Assembly (NCBI GenBank): GCA_963981505.1
Contig: CAXCEI010000003.1
Span: 8,641-72,640 of the forward strand
Direction of reading: 5' to 3'
DNA: 64,000 nucleotides
Source: OPU3-GD-OMZ sp001901525
Lineage (GTDB): Bacteria; Pseudomonadota; Gammaproteobacteria; Methylococcales; Methylomonadaceae
Below are positions 1-8,776 of the stretch, piece after piece. The translations under genes were made by a program, and so were the position numbers. The stretch's first letter is position 1, and every line of letters begins with the position of its first letter. The notes under the pieces were generated by a model, which was not told the origin of the DNA, ran no database searches, and saw nothing but the letters and a program-made list of their open reading frames with translations.

Positions 1-620
1 CGCTCACGCAGTGTTTTGGCCATGCTGACAACAAAATAAGCAACCAGGGAGGCGCTGAACAGAAAGCCAATCCACATGCCGAAAATATTAGTGCTAAAAA
101 AAGCGACCTCATTTTCTAAAATGGGGTTAATTGATTTAATGCCGTGCGGGTCAAAGGTAAAGGTTTGTTCGCCGATTTTAGGCAGCGGTATGTTGTAGGC
201 AATCAGCAGTGTGTAAAGCGATGTTGTTAATAACATCATGTACCAGGTATAAATTTGCGGTAACGTTATCGCGGTGATAATCAGCGGGAGTAAGAATAAC
301 CAGATCATCGGGTTGGCTGCACCGCCAGTTAAATAAAGAATTAAAGCAATACTAATCACATCAATGGCTAAATGAGAAAAGATTTCTAATTCGGTCACAG
401 GCGTGGCGTGGCGTAATCGAAACCAGGTATAGGCGTTGAATGAGCCGATGGCAAAAATGATTAAGGATAATGACTTGTGCGGGATAGCCATATGTAGTGC
501 AAAAACAGAAACAAAGACAGTAAATAAGGTGCCCGTGATGACAAAATTGCGAATAATAAAGAGCCAATTCAGATTCTCACGAATTGAAACGGGGGACCGA
601 TCTAGGCGAAAATTGTGCAT
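1..620 (-). CDS. regB: RegB/PrrB-type redox sensor histidine kinase, N-terminal membrane part (cut by window edge)
   Basis: The minus strand is open from an ATG at 620 to the left edge, giving 206 residues of a hydrophobic protein with about six membrane segments. Residues 99-105 read GGAANPM, matching the GGXXNPF quinone/redox box of the RegB/PrrB/ActS/RoxS sensor kinases except for Met in place of the final Phe. The flanking IALILYLT and LFLLPLIITAITLP segments and the VAYFVVSMAKTLRER linker also look like RegB. In that family the membrane half senses respiratory quinone redox state and the cytoplasmic kinase half phosphorylates RegA/PrrA. The kinase half and any regA partner lie outside the window. 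Start chosen because it is the first ATG of the frame and precedes the first membrane helix. Family call is strong; physiological role is inferred. Confidence 0.85.
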   Translation of the reverse strand, partial: MHNFRLDRSPVSIRENLNWLFIIRNFVITGTLFTVFVSVFALHMAIPHKSLSLIIFAIGSFNAYTWFRLRHATPVTELEIFSHLAIDVISIALILYLTGGAANPMIWLFLLPLIITAITLPQIYTWYMMLLTTSLYTLLIAYNIPLPKIGEQTFTFDPHGIKSINPILENEVAFFSTNIFGMWIGFLFSASLVAYFVVSMAKTLRE

Positions 621-753
621 AGGCTTGATTTGGGTTAGGGGTTATAGCGCTTTATAGTTAATTTAAGTGTGTTAATTGGCTGCTTTCTCTGGGGAAAATA
701 GCACAGTTTCTTTTAAGCGAAAAGTTGTTTAAAAAAGAGAATGTTTTTTCCAT

Positions 754-1377
754 TTAATTTAACCTGACGTTTAGACCGCCTAAACTACAATAGCCGTGAG
801 GATTTTTAGCTAAGTATTGTTGGTGCTTTTCTTCGGCGTAGTAAAAGGTCGGAGCGTGTGTTATTTCAGTCGTGATCGGTGCGCTGATGCCGGCTTGAGT
901 GAGTTGGTGTTGGTAGCTTATTTTTGTATTTTCGGCTTGGCTTTGTTGCGCCTTATTGTGCGTAAAAATAACAGAGCGGTATTGTGTGCCAATATCGTTG
1001 CCTTGGCGCATCCCTTGAGTAGGGTTGTGGCTTTCCCAAAAAAGAGCCAATAATTGCTGATAGCTGATCAATGCAGGGTCAAAGATGATGCGAACCACTT
1101 CCGCGTGGCCGGTACGACCGGTACACAATTCAGCATAGTTTGGATTGGGTGTCAGGCCGCCGGCGTAGCCTACAGCTGTGGTGAAGATGCCGGGCTGTTG
1201 CCAGAATAACCGTTCTGCCCCCCAAAAACAGCCCAAGCCAAAAAGTGCAGTTTCTAAGGTCTTAGGAAACGGCGGTTTTAAGGCGTGACCGGTAATTATA
1301 TGCGTGGCGTTAAGGGGCATTTCATGAGTCCGTCCTGAGGGTGCCGTCTGAGGGTCTTGCTTATCTATTGCTTTCAT
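754..1377 (-). CDS. msrA: peptide-methionine (S)-S-oxide reductase MsrA
   Basis: A 207-residue protein that reduces methionine-S-sulfoxide in oxidised proteins using thioredoxin. The catalytic [11 protein letters not shown] motif puts the nucleophile at Cys50. The [22 protein letters not shown] and KNPHGYC signatures follow in order. A second cysteine, Cys197, sits near the C-terminus. The extra resolving cysteine found a few residues further on in E. coli MsrA (its Cys206) is absent, so the relay probably uses two cysteines. The approx. 40-residue N-terminal extension before the catalytic motif is like that of the long enterobacterial form. It has no signal peptide, so it is cytoplasmic. The gene is divergent from hslO, another oxidative-stress protein. 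Confidence 0.97.
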   Translation of the reverse strand: MKAIDKQDPQTAPSGRTHEMPLNATHIITGHALKPPFPKTLETALFGLGCFWGAERLFWQQPGIFTTAVGYAGGLTPNPNYAELCTGRTGHAEVVRIIFDPALISYQQLLALFWESHNPTQGMRQGNDIGTQYRSVIFTHNKAQQSQAENTKISYQHQLTQAGISAPITTEITHAPTFYYAEEKHQQYLAKNPHGYCSLGGLNVRLN

Positions 1378-1444
1378 CGCTTAGTTCTTTGTGGTTACTT
1401 ATGCTTTATAATAACAGTTTTGATAATGGCTAAATACTATTCAA

Positions 1445-2314
1445 ATGACAGATCAAGATACCTTACGCCGTTTTATTTTTGAGCAGGCAGGTGTACGCGG
1501 TGAATGGCTTAAATTAACTGACAGTTGGCAAGCGGTCAGTGATAATCATGCCTATCCGCCGGAGGTGAAAGAACAGTTGGGGCATGCGGTCGCGGCGGCT
1601 ACGATGTTGGCAGCAACCATTAAATTTAACGGTGCACTGGTCCTACAAGCGCAAGGAGAGGGTCCTCTTAAAGCTGTTGTTGCGCAGTGTACACATGATC
1701 GCTGTATTCGTGGCTTGGCCCGGTATCGTGAGCCTGTGGTTGCCGGAGATCTCAGCCAATTGTATGGTTCAGGACGGTTGGTGCTCACGATTGAGACTGA
1801 GCGGAAGCAACCTTATCAAGGGATTGTCACCTTAGACGGTGATAATTTGGCACAGGCTTTGGAAAATTATTATCAGCAGTCCGAACAATTACCGACACGG
1901 CTGTGGTTGTTTGCTAATGAAACGACGGTCAGCGGTCTTTTTTTACAAGCATTACCGGAATCCTCAGGTTTTGGTTCTGATTGGGAACGTATTGTGATGT
2001 TAGCTGATACGATTAGCGCTGATGAATTACTTGATTTATCGTGTGAAGCCGTATTGCATCGCTTGTTTCATGAGGAAACGGTGCGGTTATTTCAGCCAGA
2101 ATCGATACGGTTTAAATGCAGTTGTTCAAATGGAAAAATTGAGCGAACTTTAAAAAGTTTAGGGCGCATTGCGTTAGAGGAAATTTTAGAAGAGCGGGAT
2201 GCTATTACCGTTGATTGTGAGTTCTGTAATCAGCAATACCGCTTTGACCGGGTTGATGTAGAACGTCTCTTAATCGCCGAGACTGATCTTGGAACTTCAA
2301 AAATCAGCCACTGA
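1445..2314 (+). CDS. hslO: redox-regulated holdase chaperone Hsp33
   Basis: A 289-residue homologue of Hsp33, a cytoplasmic ATP-independent holdase activated when oxidation releases a zinc ion from its C-terminal cysteines. Both halves of the zinc site are present: CSC near residue 222 and CEFC near residue 256, spaced as in the family. The N-terminal domain carries the usual AAATMLAATIKFNG and LQAQGEGPLK blocks. The stop overlaps the next start by one base (TGATG at 2312-2316), so hslO is likely translationally coupled to the lipoprotein gene that follows. Its position beside msrA fits a protein-oxidation response. Confidence 0.97.
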   Translation: MTDQDTLRRFIFEQAGVRGEWLKLTDSWQAVSDNHAYPPEVKEQLGHAVAAATMLAATIKFNGALVLQAQGEGPLKAVVAQCTHDRCIRGLARYREPVVAGDLSQLYGSGRLVLTIETERKQPYQGIVTLDGDNLAQALENYYQQSEQLPTRLWLFANETTVSGLFLQALPESSGFGSDWERIVMLADTISADELLDLSCEAVLHRLFHEETVRLFQPESIRFKCSCSNGKIERTLKSLGRIALEEILEERDAITVDCEFCNQQYRFDRVDVERLLIAETDLGTSKISH

Positions 2315-3066
2315 TGCGTAGGCGTTTAATACGATTGACGTTTAGAAGTCTGTTGGTTTCAGCATTGCTTAGTAGTTTGACGGGTTGTGTCTGGTGGCGG
2401 TTATATCAGGTGTATAACCAGATGGCTGAGTTTGATGAGCACTTTTCTGTACAGCACGATCAATCATTTACCTTATTCTTTAAAGACCCCGTTGTTTACA
2501 GTGAAGATTTTGTTTTTTTAGCCAAATTACAACCGACTCAAAAGGGAGTCCATCAGGGCGTTCATCGGTGGGATTATTTTTTCCAAAAAGTCGATCAAAA
2601 TAATCAGTCCGTCAATCCGCCTATTGCCTTTACCTGGACCTTGTTTTTCAATGCTGACAATCGCCTTGAGGCCGCAGAATTATCACCGATTTTTTTAAAA
2701 ATAGTGCCACCAGCCTTTCTCGAGGCTTCGATTCGTTCGATTGCCGGGGCTGCTATTAATGCGACAGAGCGGCAATTAAAGGCGGACGTTGCTAAAATGG
2801 CTAAGATAACGGTGCCATTGCCGACGAAAAACAGTATTTTAGCGGTACTGGGTGCCCCTATTGGCCGAGAAAAATCACCGGCGGGTGAGGTGTTGAGTTT
2901 CAGGTTTTTATTGGTCAGTCCTGATATTGAACCGGGCTATGAATCACGGGCAATGTCTACGGTAAAGTTAACTTTTGACCCTAACACGGAACGGTTAAGC
3001 CGGATGTCTGGTCGTTATGCCGGTCTTAAAATTGCTATTAATTATCAGAACTTAACCGCCTTATAA
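2314..3066 (+). CDS. predicted lipoprotein of unknown function
   Basis: A 250-residue protein that I do not recognise. The N-terminus has a charged MRRRLIR segment, a hydrophobic stretch and a lipobox (LTGC, Cys at residue 25), so it should be lipid-anchored after signal peptidase II cleavage. The rest is soluble, has no metal- or nucleotide-binding motif that I can see, and mixes a Phe/Trp-rich N-terminal half with a more alpha-helical middle around residues 140-170. It overlaps the hslO stop by one base and ends four bases before cysQ, so it is probably co-transcribed with both. No function is assigned. Confidence 0.8.
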   Translation: MRRRLIRLTFRSLLVSALLSSLTGCVWWRLYQVYNQMAEFDEHFSVQHDQSFTLFFKDPVVYSEDFVFLAKLQPTQKGVHQGVHRWDYFFQKVDQNNQSVNPPIAFTWTLFFNADNRLEAAELSPIFLKIVPPAFLEASIRSIAGAAINATERQLKADVAKMAKITVPLPTKNSILAVLGAPIGREKSPAGEVLSFRFLLVSPDIEPGYESRAMSTVKLTFDPNTERLSRMSGRYAGLKIAINYQNLTAL

Positions 3067-3070
3067 GACT

Positions 3071-3832
3071 ATGTATCGTACCGTTGAACGAAAAGTCATT
3101 ACCGAGATTGCACAAAAAGCAGGCGCTATTACCTTGGCATGGTATCAAAAAGAAGTTTCAGTGGCGTATAAGCCGGATCAGTCGCCGGTGACAGCAGCAG
3201 ATTTGGCGGCAAATCAGTTTATTTGTCAGGCTCTTGGCGAGGCGTATCCTGATATTCCGCTGTTATCGGAAGAAAATAAAACAATACCTTATTGCGAGCG
3301 CCGAGATTGGCAAACCTTTTTTTTGATTGACCCGATTGATGGCACTAAGGAGTTTATTAATCACAGCGATCAATTTACCGTTAATATCGCCTTGATTCAT
3401 GGCGGTGTGCCTGTGCTTGGTGTGGTTTATGCACCGGCGCTTAAAGAAATGTATTCTGCCTGTCAGGGACAAGGGGCTTTTAAAAATGATCGGCGATTGC
3501 CTTATCAGCAAAACGCCAACCCTGAGCAGTCCTTAACCGTTGTGGCCAGTAAAAACCACTTATCGGTCGAAACCGAGCACTTTATTCAAAGCCTGATGGA
3601 CGGTACTGAAAAGGTCACGCTGAAGGCGATAGGCAGTTCCTTGAAATTATGTTTGGTTGCAACCGGTGAGGCGGATCTGTACCCACGTTTGAGCCCGACG
3701 ATGGAGTGGGATACCGCTGCTGCACATGCCGTGGTATTGGCGGCGGGTAAGCAGGTCTTGCAATACGGAACCGATGAACCGTTAGTCTATAATAAGGCTG
3801 ATTTATTAAACCCTTGGTTTATTGTGCAATAA
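3071..3832 (+). CDS. cysQ: 3'(2'),5'-bisphosphate nucleotidase CysQ
   Basis: A 253-residue member of the inositol-monophosphatase-like, lithium-sensitive phosphatases. CysQ hydrolyses 3'-phosphoadenosine 5'-phosphate to AMP and phosphate, removing the by-product of sulfate assimilation. The metal-binding motifs are complete: PVTAADLAAN, LLSEE, DPIDGTKEFI and the C-terminal WDTAAAHAV. Length is close to the E. coli protein. It is the last gene of the apparent hslO-lipoprotein-cysQ run and is followed by a gene-free stretch. Confidence 0.95.
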   Translation: MYRTVERKVITEIAQKAGAITLAWYQKEVSVAYKPDQSPVTAADLAANQFICQALGEAYPDIPLLSEENKTIPYCERRDWQTFFLIDPIDGTKEFINHSDQFTVNIALIHGGVPVLGVVYAPALKEMYSACQGQGAFKNDRRLPYQQNANPEQSLTVVASKNHLSVETEHFIQSLMDGTEKVTLKAIGSSLKLCLVATGEADLYPRLSPTMEWDTAAAHAVVLAAGKQVLQYGTDEPLVYNKADLLNPWFIVQ

Positions 3833-4197
3833 CCGACTTGATTTTTCTTGAGCCTAGATCGATGTGCTAAGACCTAGACTACGGCTCTAATCACGTCGGC
3901 ACTTTCTGGTTGACAGCAGGTAATCGTACAATTTTCAGTACATTAACAGCATGAGCCAAGCGCTAAGACTCATTATTGCTACGAACACAGACCGGTAGAC
4001 TATCCTTGTAGTGCCTCGCGCTAGGCGCGTAGCAATTTCGTCGTCATTTACCCCTCTTTATTGGGGCTGTAATGATTGTTGCTTAGTTCGTTCAGCAATT
4101 GTTCTTAAAAGAAAGATAAAGGTTGGCAGTCGGTTTAAATTAGCTAGGTGGTCGAGTTGTGATCGTGCAAAGGTCTCTTAGCAAAGTTGATTTGAGT
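3833..4197. other. gene-free stretch with a long-loop inverted repeat
   Basis: No open reading frame of convincing length or composition lies between cysQ and the convergent response regulator. A perfect 9-base inverted repeat (ATTGCTACG at 3975-3983 and CGTAGCAAT at 4028-4036) encloses 44 bases, within which GCGC-TAG-GCGC could form a smaller hairpin. There is no T tract, so a Rho-independent terminator is not obvious. It may be a decayed gene or an RNA structure; I see nothing decisive. Confidence 0.4.
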
Positions 4198-4842
4198 TTA
4201 ATGTTTTACAATTCCGAGTGTAGTGGCGATATGACTCAGCTCAATTAAGGTTGGTGTACCTAGTTTTTTCTTGATTTGAGTGATGTAGTTAGCAACGGTT
4301 TTATAGCCTAAACATAATTCATCAGCTATTTTGTGAGTGGTGAACCCTTGAGCGGATAACCGGAATACGTCAAATTCCCGTGTTGAGAATTTTTGTACAA
4401 TGGCTTCGGGGTTGTTTTCTGGTAATTGATTTTGGGCGCTATCGAGTAGTCCTTGTTCAATATAATTCTGGCCGTTATGAATACTTATTATGGCTTCCGA
4501 TAATATTGTAGGGGCGCTGTTTTTGGTGATGTAACCTTTAGCACCTATATTTAAGGCCCGATTAATATATGCCGGTTCATCATGGAAACTAAAAACAAGA
4601 ATAGCGATATTCTTGTTCCGCTGCACAAGTCGACTAATGGTTTCTAGTCCGCCTATACCCGGCATGGATAAATCCAGCACAACAATATCTGGCAGGTGAG
4701 ATTGATAAAGTTGAATGGCTTCTTCACCGCAATTCGCCTCTGCAATAACATCGATATCAGGGGAGGTAGCTAATAAGAGTTTAAAACCTGCTCTAACTAC
4801 AGTATGGTCATCAACGAGTAAAACTTTTATTTTATCGGTCAT
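4198..4842 (-). CDS. NarL/FixJ-family response regulator (MoxX-like position)
   Basis: A 214-residue response regulator with an N-terminal receiver domain and a C-terminal LuxR-type helix-turn-helix. Receiver residues are intact: acidic pair at Asp11-Asp12, phosphoacceptor Asp57 (VVLDLSMPG), Ser85 and Lys107. The DNA-binding domain covers about residues 150-214 (STREFDVFRLSAQGFTTHKIADEL, then a recognition helix). Its start overlaps the end of the histidine kinase by four bases, so the two form one operon and a cognate pair. The nearest functional analogy is MoxX/MxaB-type regulators of methanol dehydrogenase genes, but target genes cannot be read from sequence. Translation shown as one motif is split: the first 14 residues are STREFDVFRLSAQG. 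Confidence 0.9.
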   Translation of the reverse strand: MTDKIKVLLVDDHTVVRAGFKLLLATSPDIDVIAEANCGEEAIQLYQSHLPDIVVLDLSMPGIGGLETISRLVQRNKNIAILVFSFHDEPAYINRALNIGAKGYITKNSAPTILSEAIISIHNGQNYIEQGLLDSAQNQLPENNPEAIVQKFSTREFDVFRLSAQGFTTHKIADELCLGYKTVANYITQIKKKLGTPTLIELSHIATTLGIVKH

Positions 4843-6143
4843 GGTAGTGGAATTTGAGCCCTGATTTGTAGTCCATTATCTATTTTAGAGGATATTTGCA
4901 GGCTACCCTCTAATAGTTTTATTCTTTCTTTTATGCCAAGTAACCCAAACCCAGAGGTAAGTTTATCAGACTCGCAACCACAGCCATTATCAGTGACTAA
5001 TAATATGAGCTTGCCTGGGTTAATCTGAATTTTGACACTAACCTGGGTGGCCCGAGCATGTCGAATAGTATTAGTCAGGCTTTCCTGAATGATTCGGAAA
5101 ACTTGCATGACTGTGTTGGGCGCTACTTGGTCTACGCTATCATCACAGTGTAGCGTAAATGCGATTGATGGGTTTATGGACTGCCATTGGTGCAGTAGGT
5201 CTTCTAATGTGGCTTTTAGTCCTAGTTCTGTTAATAGAGCAGGGTGTAATTGCTTCATCATTGAGCGAACAACAACGGTTAAGTGGTCACAAATGTTAAC
5301 AATGGATGCGGTGACTTCTTGAATATCTGCTGTATCGTGTGTAGCTGAAATGGCCATCGCTTTGATGGCCGTTAATGATTGACCTAATTCATCATGTAAT
5401 TCTTGAGATAAACGCTTTCTTTCTGATTCTTGAATCTCTAGTGAGTGTTGGGTTAATGCTTTGTTTTGATTTTCTGACGTCTCTAGTGCTTCAGTCATAT
5501 GATTAATTGCTTTTGAAATGGTGTCATATTCTTGGGTAGAGAATGTCGGTAGTTTTTTGTGGTAGTTACCCGTTTCAATTATTTTCAGGTGCGTAATGAT
5601 CGAATGGATTGAAATGATTGATTTATTAAATACGAGTTGGGCAGAGAGGAGTGTTAATAATACCAGTACGATTATCACGCCAAAGAGAACAATACTTTCT
5701 TGCCATGCTTCAGCGACTTCATCCATTGGGTTGGCTTGAATGATTAAAATAAATTCAGTGTTATTGCTTAGGTCAACAGGGTATTCAACTTTTGGGTATT
5801 CACTAAGTACGAGGTTGGTGAACCACTCTGGCGGTGAGTTATTAAAGGTTGCTTTTTGGATGGGTTGAAGAGGGTCATTGAGTTTTTCGCCCAGTGAATT
5901 CTTGAGTTGAATATTTAAGTGTCTGGTTTGCTTTAATTGGCTTAATTGGAGTAGCCAATCTTTATGTCCGGATTTTTGAACGGCGGGAGTTGTTTTAATA
6001 AGTTGCAAAGCAAGGTTAATGGAGGAATCTACTTCATTTTTTATGGATTGGCGTGCTTGCCAGATACTGATAGCAGCCCCTAAGAAAATAATACCCAATG
6101 AAATTAATAAGATCCTGATGCTGATTTGGTTGCGTAAGCTCAT
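4839..6143 (-). CDS. membrane sensor histidine kinase with MoxY/LapD-type periplasmic domain
   Basis: A 434-residue kinase. It has a membrane helix at about residues 10-29, a periplasmic domain to about residue 145, a second helix at about 149-171, a HAMP-like linker, a HisKA_3 dimerisation region with phosphoacceptor His250 (QELHDELGQS), and a C-terminal ATPase domain with GFGLLGIKER. The N-terminal layout (ARQSIKNEVDSSINLALQLI) resembles the LapD/MoxY periplasmic domain found in MoxY/MxaY kinases, which control methanol dehydrogenase expression in methylotrophs. It is co-transcribed with the NarL-type regulator and runs divergently from the TonB-dependent receptor, with 94 bases between the two starts. 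The stimulus is unknown; a metal-related signal is suggested only by context. Confidence 0.88.
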   Translation of the reverse strand: MSLRNQISIRILLISLGIIFLGAAISIWQARQSIKNEVDSSINLALQLIKTTPAVQKSGHKDWLLQLSQLKQTRHLNIQLKNSLGEKLNDPLQPIQKATFNNSPPEWFTNLVLSEYPKVEYPVDLSNNTEFILIIQANPMDEVAEAWQESIVLFGVIIVLVLLTLLSAQLVFNKSIISIHSIITHLKIIETGNYHKKLPTFSTQEYDTISKAINHMTEALETSENQNKALTQHSLEIQESERKRLSQELHDELGQSLTAIKAMAISATHDTADIQEVTASIVNICDHLTVVVRSMMKQLHPALLTELGLKATLEDLLHQWQSINPSIAFTLHCDDSVDQVAPNTVMQVFRIIQESLTNTIRHARATQVSVKIQINPGKLILLVTDNGCGCESDKLTSGFGLLGIKERIKLLEGSLQISSKIDNGLQIRAQIPLP

Positions 6144-6237
6144 CGGGAAAATTTCCTTTTTTGTAGCAGGTGCTAGACCGTGTTTATTAGAGTTGTTATC
6201 TTTGTGCGAAATTTGATGAATTTACACAGGATATAGT

Positions 6238-8601
6238 ATGAAAAAGGTTTTAGCTACCGCATTGTTTTTGATCTGCTGCCAATCTTTTGCGGCAGAAGAT
6301 GTTGAAAGTTTGGCGGTTATAAAAGTCACGGCCTCACCGATTTTATCACATGGGATTGATGTCAATAAGGTGCCTGCGCATATCCAGTCGGTTACAGCCG
6401 AACAGTTAGAGGCTGCTCAGAGTTTGTCTTTGGCTGATTATATGAATCAGCATATGGGAAGTGTATTTGTTAATGAAACGCAAAATAACCCTTTACAGCC
6501 GGATGTTTATTATCGTGGATTCTCTGCCTCTCCGTTATTGGGGTTACCACAAGGATTGTCTGTTTACTTAAACGGTGTTCGTTTTAATGAACCTTTTGGT
6601 GATACGGTTAACTGGGATTTAATCCCCAGTAATGCGATTGATTCGATGGCGTTGATGTCGGGTTCTAATCCGATTTATGGTCAAAATACTTTAGGGGGTG
6701 CGATCGCGGTTAAATCTAAAACGGGTTTTTCATCGCCTAAGCATGAGATTGAAGTTTCAGGGGGGAGTTGGGATAGACACTCTGAAGAGTTAAGCAGTGG
6801 GGGTAATAATGGTGAATTTGGGTATTTTGTAGATATTAAGAATTTTGGTGATTCTGGATGGCGTGACCATTCAAGAACGACAGCTAAACAGGGCTTAGGA
6901 ACTTTAAGCTGGCGTAAGGATAGAGGCGAGTTAGATTTAACGTTAAGTGCTACGGACAATAAAATGATCGGTAACGGCGTGATTCCTATTCAACTGTTAA
7001 ATGAATCTAATAAGGCTATTTATACCCATCCTGATCAAACGATTAATCGGTTATTCTTTAGCGAGTTGTCAGGTAAATTTGATTTAACAGAAGCTATAGA
7101 GCTTAGTGGTAATGCTTATTTTCGTCAGAATCGTAATAAGACCTTTAATGGCGATGATTCTGATTATACCGCTTGTGACGATGTTGATAGCCCTTTTGAT
7201 GAGACTGTCTGTGACACGGCGGTTGGTGCGGGTAATTTAGCGACTACAGAGTATGATGATGGAGATCCTGATTATGAGAAGGTTTATGATTTAGACGGTA
7301 ATCAGATTTCAGAAAACGTAGGCCATAGCGGTACGATCAACACTTCCAAAACAATGCAAAGAAGTCGCGGTGGTGCTGTTCAAGCCGCTTTCGAGACTGC
7401 ATTAGCAGAAGATATAGAGAATTTACTGACCGTAGGTTCGAGTTTCGATTACGCGGATATTAATTTTAGCCAAGATACGCAGCTGGCAACATTAACTGGG
7501 AATCGAGGTGTCAACGGTAATGGTACGTATGTCAGAGGGCAGCGCGTTCGATTAAAGGTTAACACTGAAACATACAGTGCTTTTTTAAGTGATTATCTGA
7601 CATTACCTTATGGCGTAACGCTGTCAGCAGGCGGACGTTACAACCATACACGTATTGAAATGAATAACCAATATATCGTTGGAACGGATAAATTATCGGG
7701 AACCCATAATTACGAGCGCTTTAATCCAACCGTGGGCTTTACTTTTGATGCCCATCCTAATGCAACTTTGTACGGTAGTTATTCTGAGTCATCGAGAGCC
7801 CCTACACCCAGTGAGCTGACTTGTGCTGATGAAAATGATCCTTGTAAATTACCAAACGGTTTTGTTGCTGATCCTCCTTTAGATCAAGTGGTAACCAAGA
7901 CTTGGGAAGGTGGGGTTCGTGGTGCCTTTGATATTGGAGACAGTAAAGGGGCTATTGATTGGAATTTAGGTTATTTTCATGCAGCCAATCATGATGATAT
8001 TCAATTTATTGTGGAAGGCGACAGTACCACAGAAGGATATTTTAAAAATATTGGTCAGACCCGTCGTTATGGAGTTGAGGCTGGGTCACGTATTCAGTAT
8101 CAGAGTTTATTTAGCTCAATGGATGATTGGCGTTTTTCAGCAAATTACACCTATCTCAGGGCGCAATATTTAGATAGCTACAGTATTCATGATCCAAGAG
8201 TATCAGGTGAGACGCTTGGGAAGGTTACCGTGGAACGGGGTGATCGTATGACGGGAATGCCTGAGCATATGTTAAAAGCTAATCTAGGTGTGACGTTATT
8301 AAGCGATTGGGATTTAGATATCGACGCTCAATACAGTGGGGATCAACGCTATCGCGGGGATGAAGCTAATGTTATGGATCGTTTAGGTGGCTATTGGATA
8401 TTTAATTTTAGATCTAAATATCAAATCACAGATAATATTTCTCTCTTTGGTAAGGTAAACAATATTTTTGGTCGAGAATATAAGACCTTTGGGGCTTTTG
8501 CTGATGCGGATGAGGTTTTGGGCGATGATTACGATAATCGTCGATTTGTTTCTCCAGGTGCGCCTAGGGAAGCTTTCATCGGTGTTAAGCTAAGTTATTA
8601 G
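6238..8601 (+). CDS. TonB-dependent outer-membrane receptor
   Basis: A 787-residue receptor. A signal peptide ends near residue 18 (SFA/AED), followed by a short TonB-box-like segment, a plug domain at about residues 35-160 (VYYRGF, LSVYLNGVRFNEPFGD, NPIYGQNTLGGAIAV) and a 22-strand-type barrel ending in Tyr (AFIGVKLSY), as expected for BAM-assembled barrels. Such receptors import scarce metals as chelates, cobalamin or other large substrates using TonB-ExbBD energy. The substrate cannot be told from sequence. It is divergent from a MoxY-like two-component pair, and a degraded copy of its own 3' end follows immediately. A role in lanthanide or copper uptake is possible in a XoxF organism but unproven. 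Confidence 0.93.
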   Translation: MKKVLATALFLICCQSFAAEDVESLAVIKVTASPILSHGIDVNKVPAHIQSVTAEQLEAAQSLSLADYMNQHMGSVFVNETQNNPLQPDVYYRGFSASPLLGLPQGLSVYLNGVRFNEPFGDTVNWDLIPSNAIDSMALMSGSNPIYGQNTLGGAIAVKSKTGFSSPKHEIEVSGGSWDRHSEELSSGGNNGEFGYFVDIKNFGDSGWRDHSRTTAKQGLGTLSWRKDRGELDLTLSATDNKMIGNGVIPIQLLNESNKAIYTHPDQTINRLFFSELSGKFDLTEAIELSGNAYFRQNRNKTFNGDDSDYTACDDVDSPFDETVCDTAVGAGNLATTEYDDGDPDYEKVYDLDGNQISENVGHSGTINTSKTMQRSRGGAVQAAFETALAEDIENLLTVGSSFDYADINFSQDTQLATLTGNRGVNGNGTYVRGQRVRLKVNTETYSAFLSDYLTLPYGVTLSAGGRYNHTRIEMNNQYIVGTDKLSGTHNYERFNPTVGFTFDAHPNATLYGSYSESSRAPTPSELTCADENDPCKLPNGFVADPPLDQVVTKTWEGGVRGAFDIGDSKGAIDWNLGYFHAANHDDIQFIVEGDSTTEGYFKNIGQTRRYGVEAGSRIQYQSLFSSMDDWRFSANYTYLRAQYLDSYSIHDPRVSGETLGKVTVERGDRMTGMPEHMLKANLGVTLLSDWDLDIDAQYSGDQRYRGDEANVMDRLGGYWIFNFRSKYQITDNISLFGKVNNIFGREYKTFGAFADADEVLGDDYDNRRFVSPGAPREAFIGVKLSY

Positions 8602-8776
8602 TGGGTTGGATGAATGTTGATTAGGTGATTAATGATTACAGATCAGCATTTAAGGAATATCAACATGGAATGGTTCGCGCTTCCTCGGCTCAGGTCTGTT
8701 TTATAGGTTATGGTTTTCTCCAGCTATAGAACTGGCCTAGCGATGGCCTTTTCGTTGTGTTGCTATATGGGCTTGA

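Noticed and set aside
361..657. Two overlapping small frames near the left edge
   Set aside because: Both are shadows of the RegB-type kinase gene that runs off the edge on the minus strand.
3975..4036. Inverted repeat as a possible insertion-sequence end or attachment site
   Set aside because: There is no transposase or integrase, no target-site duplication and no tRNA nearby.
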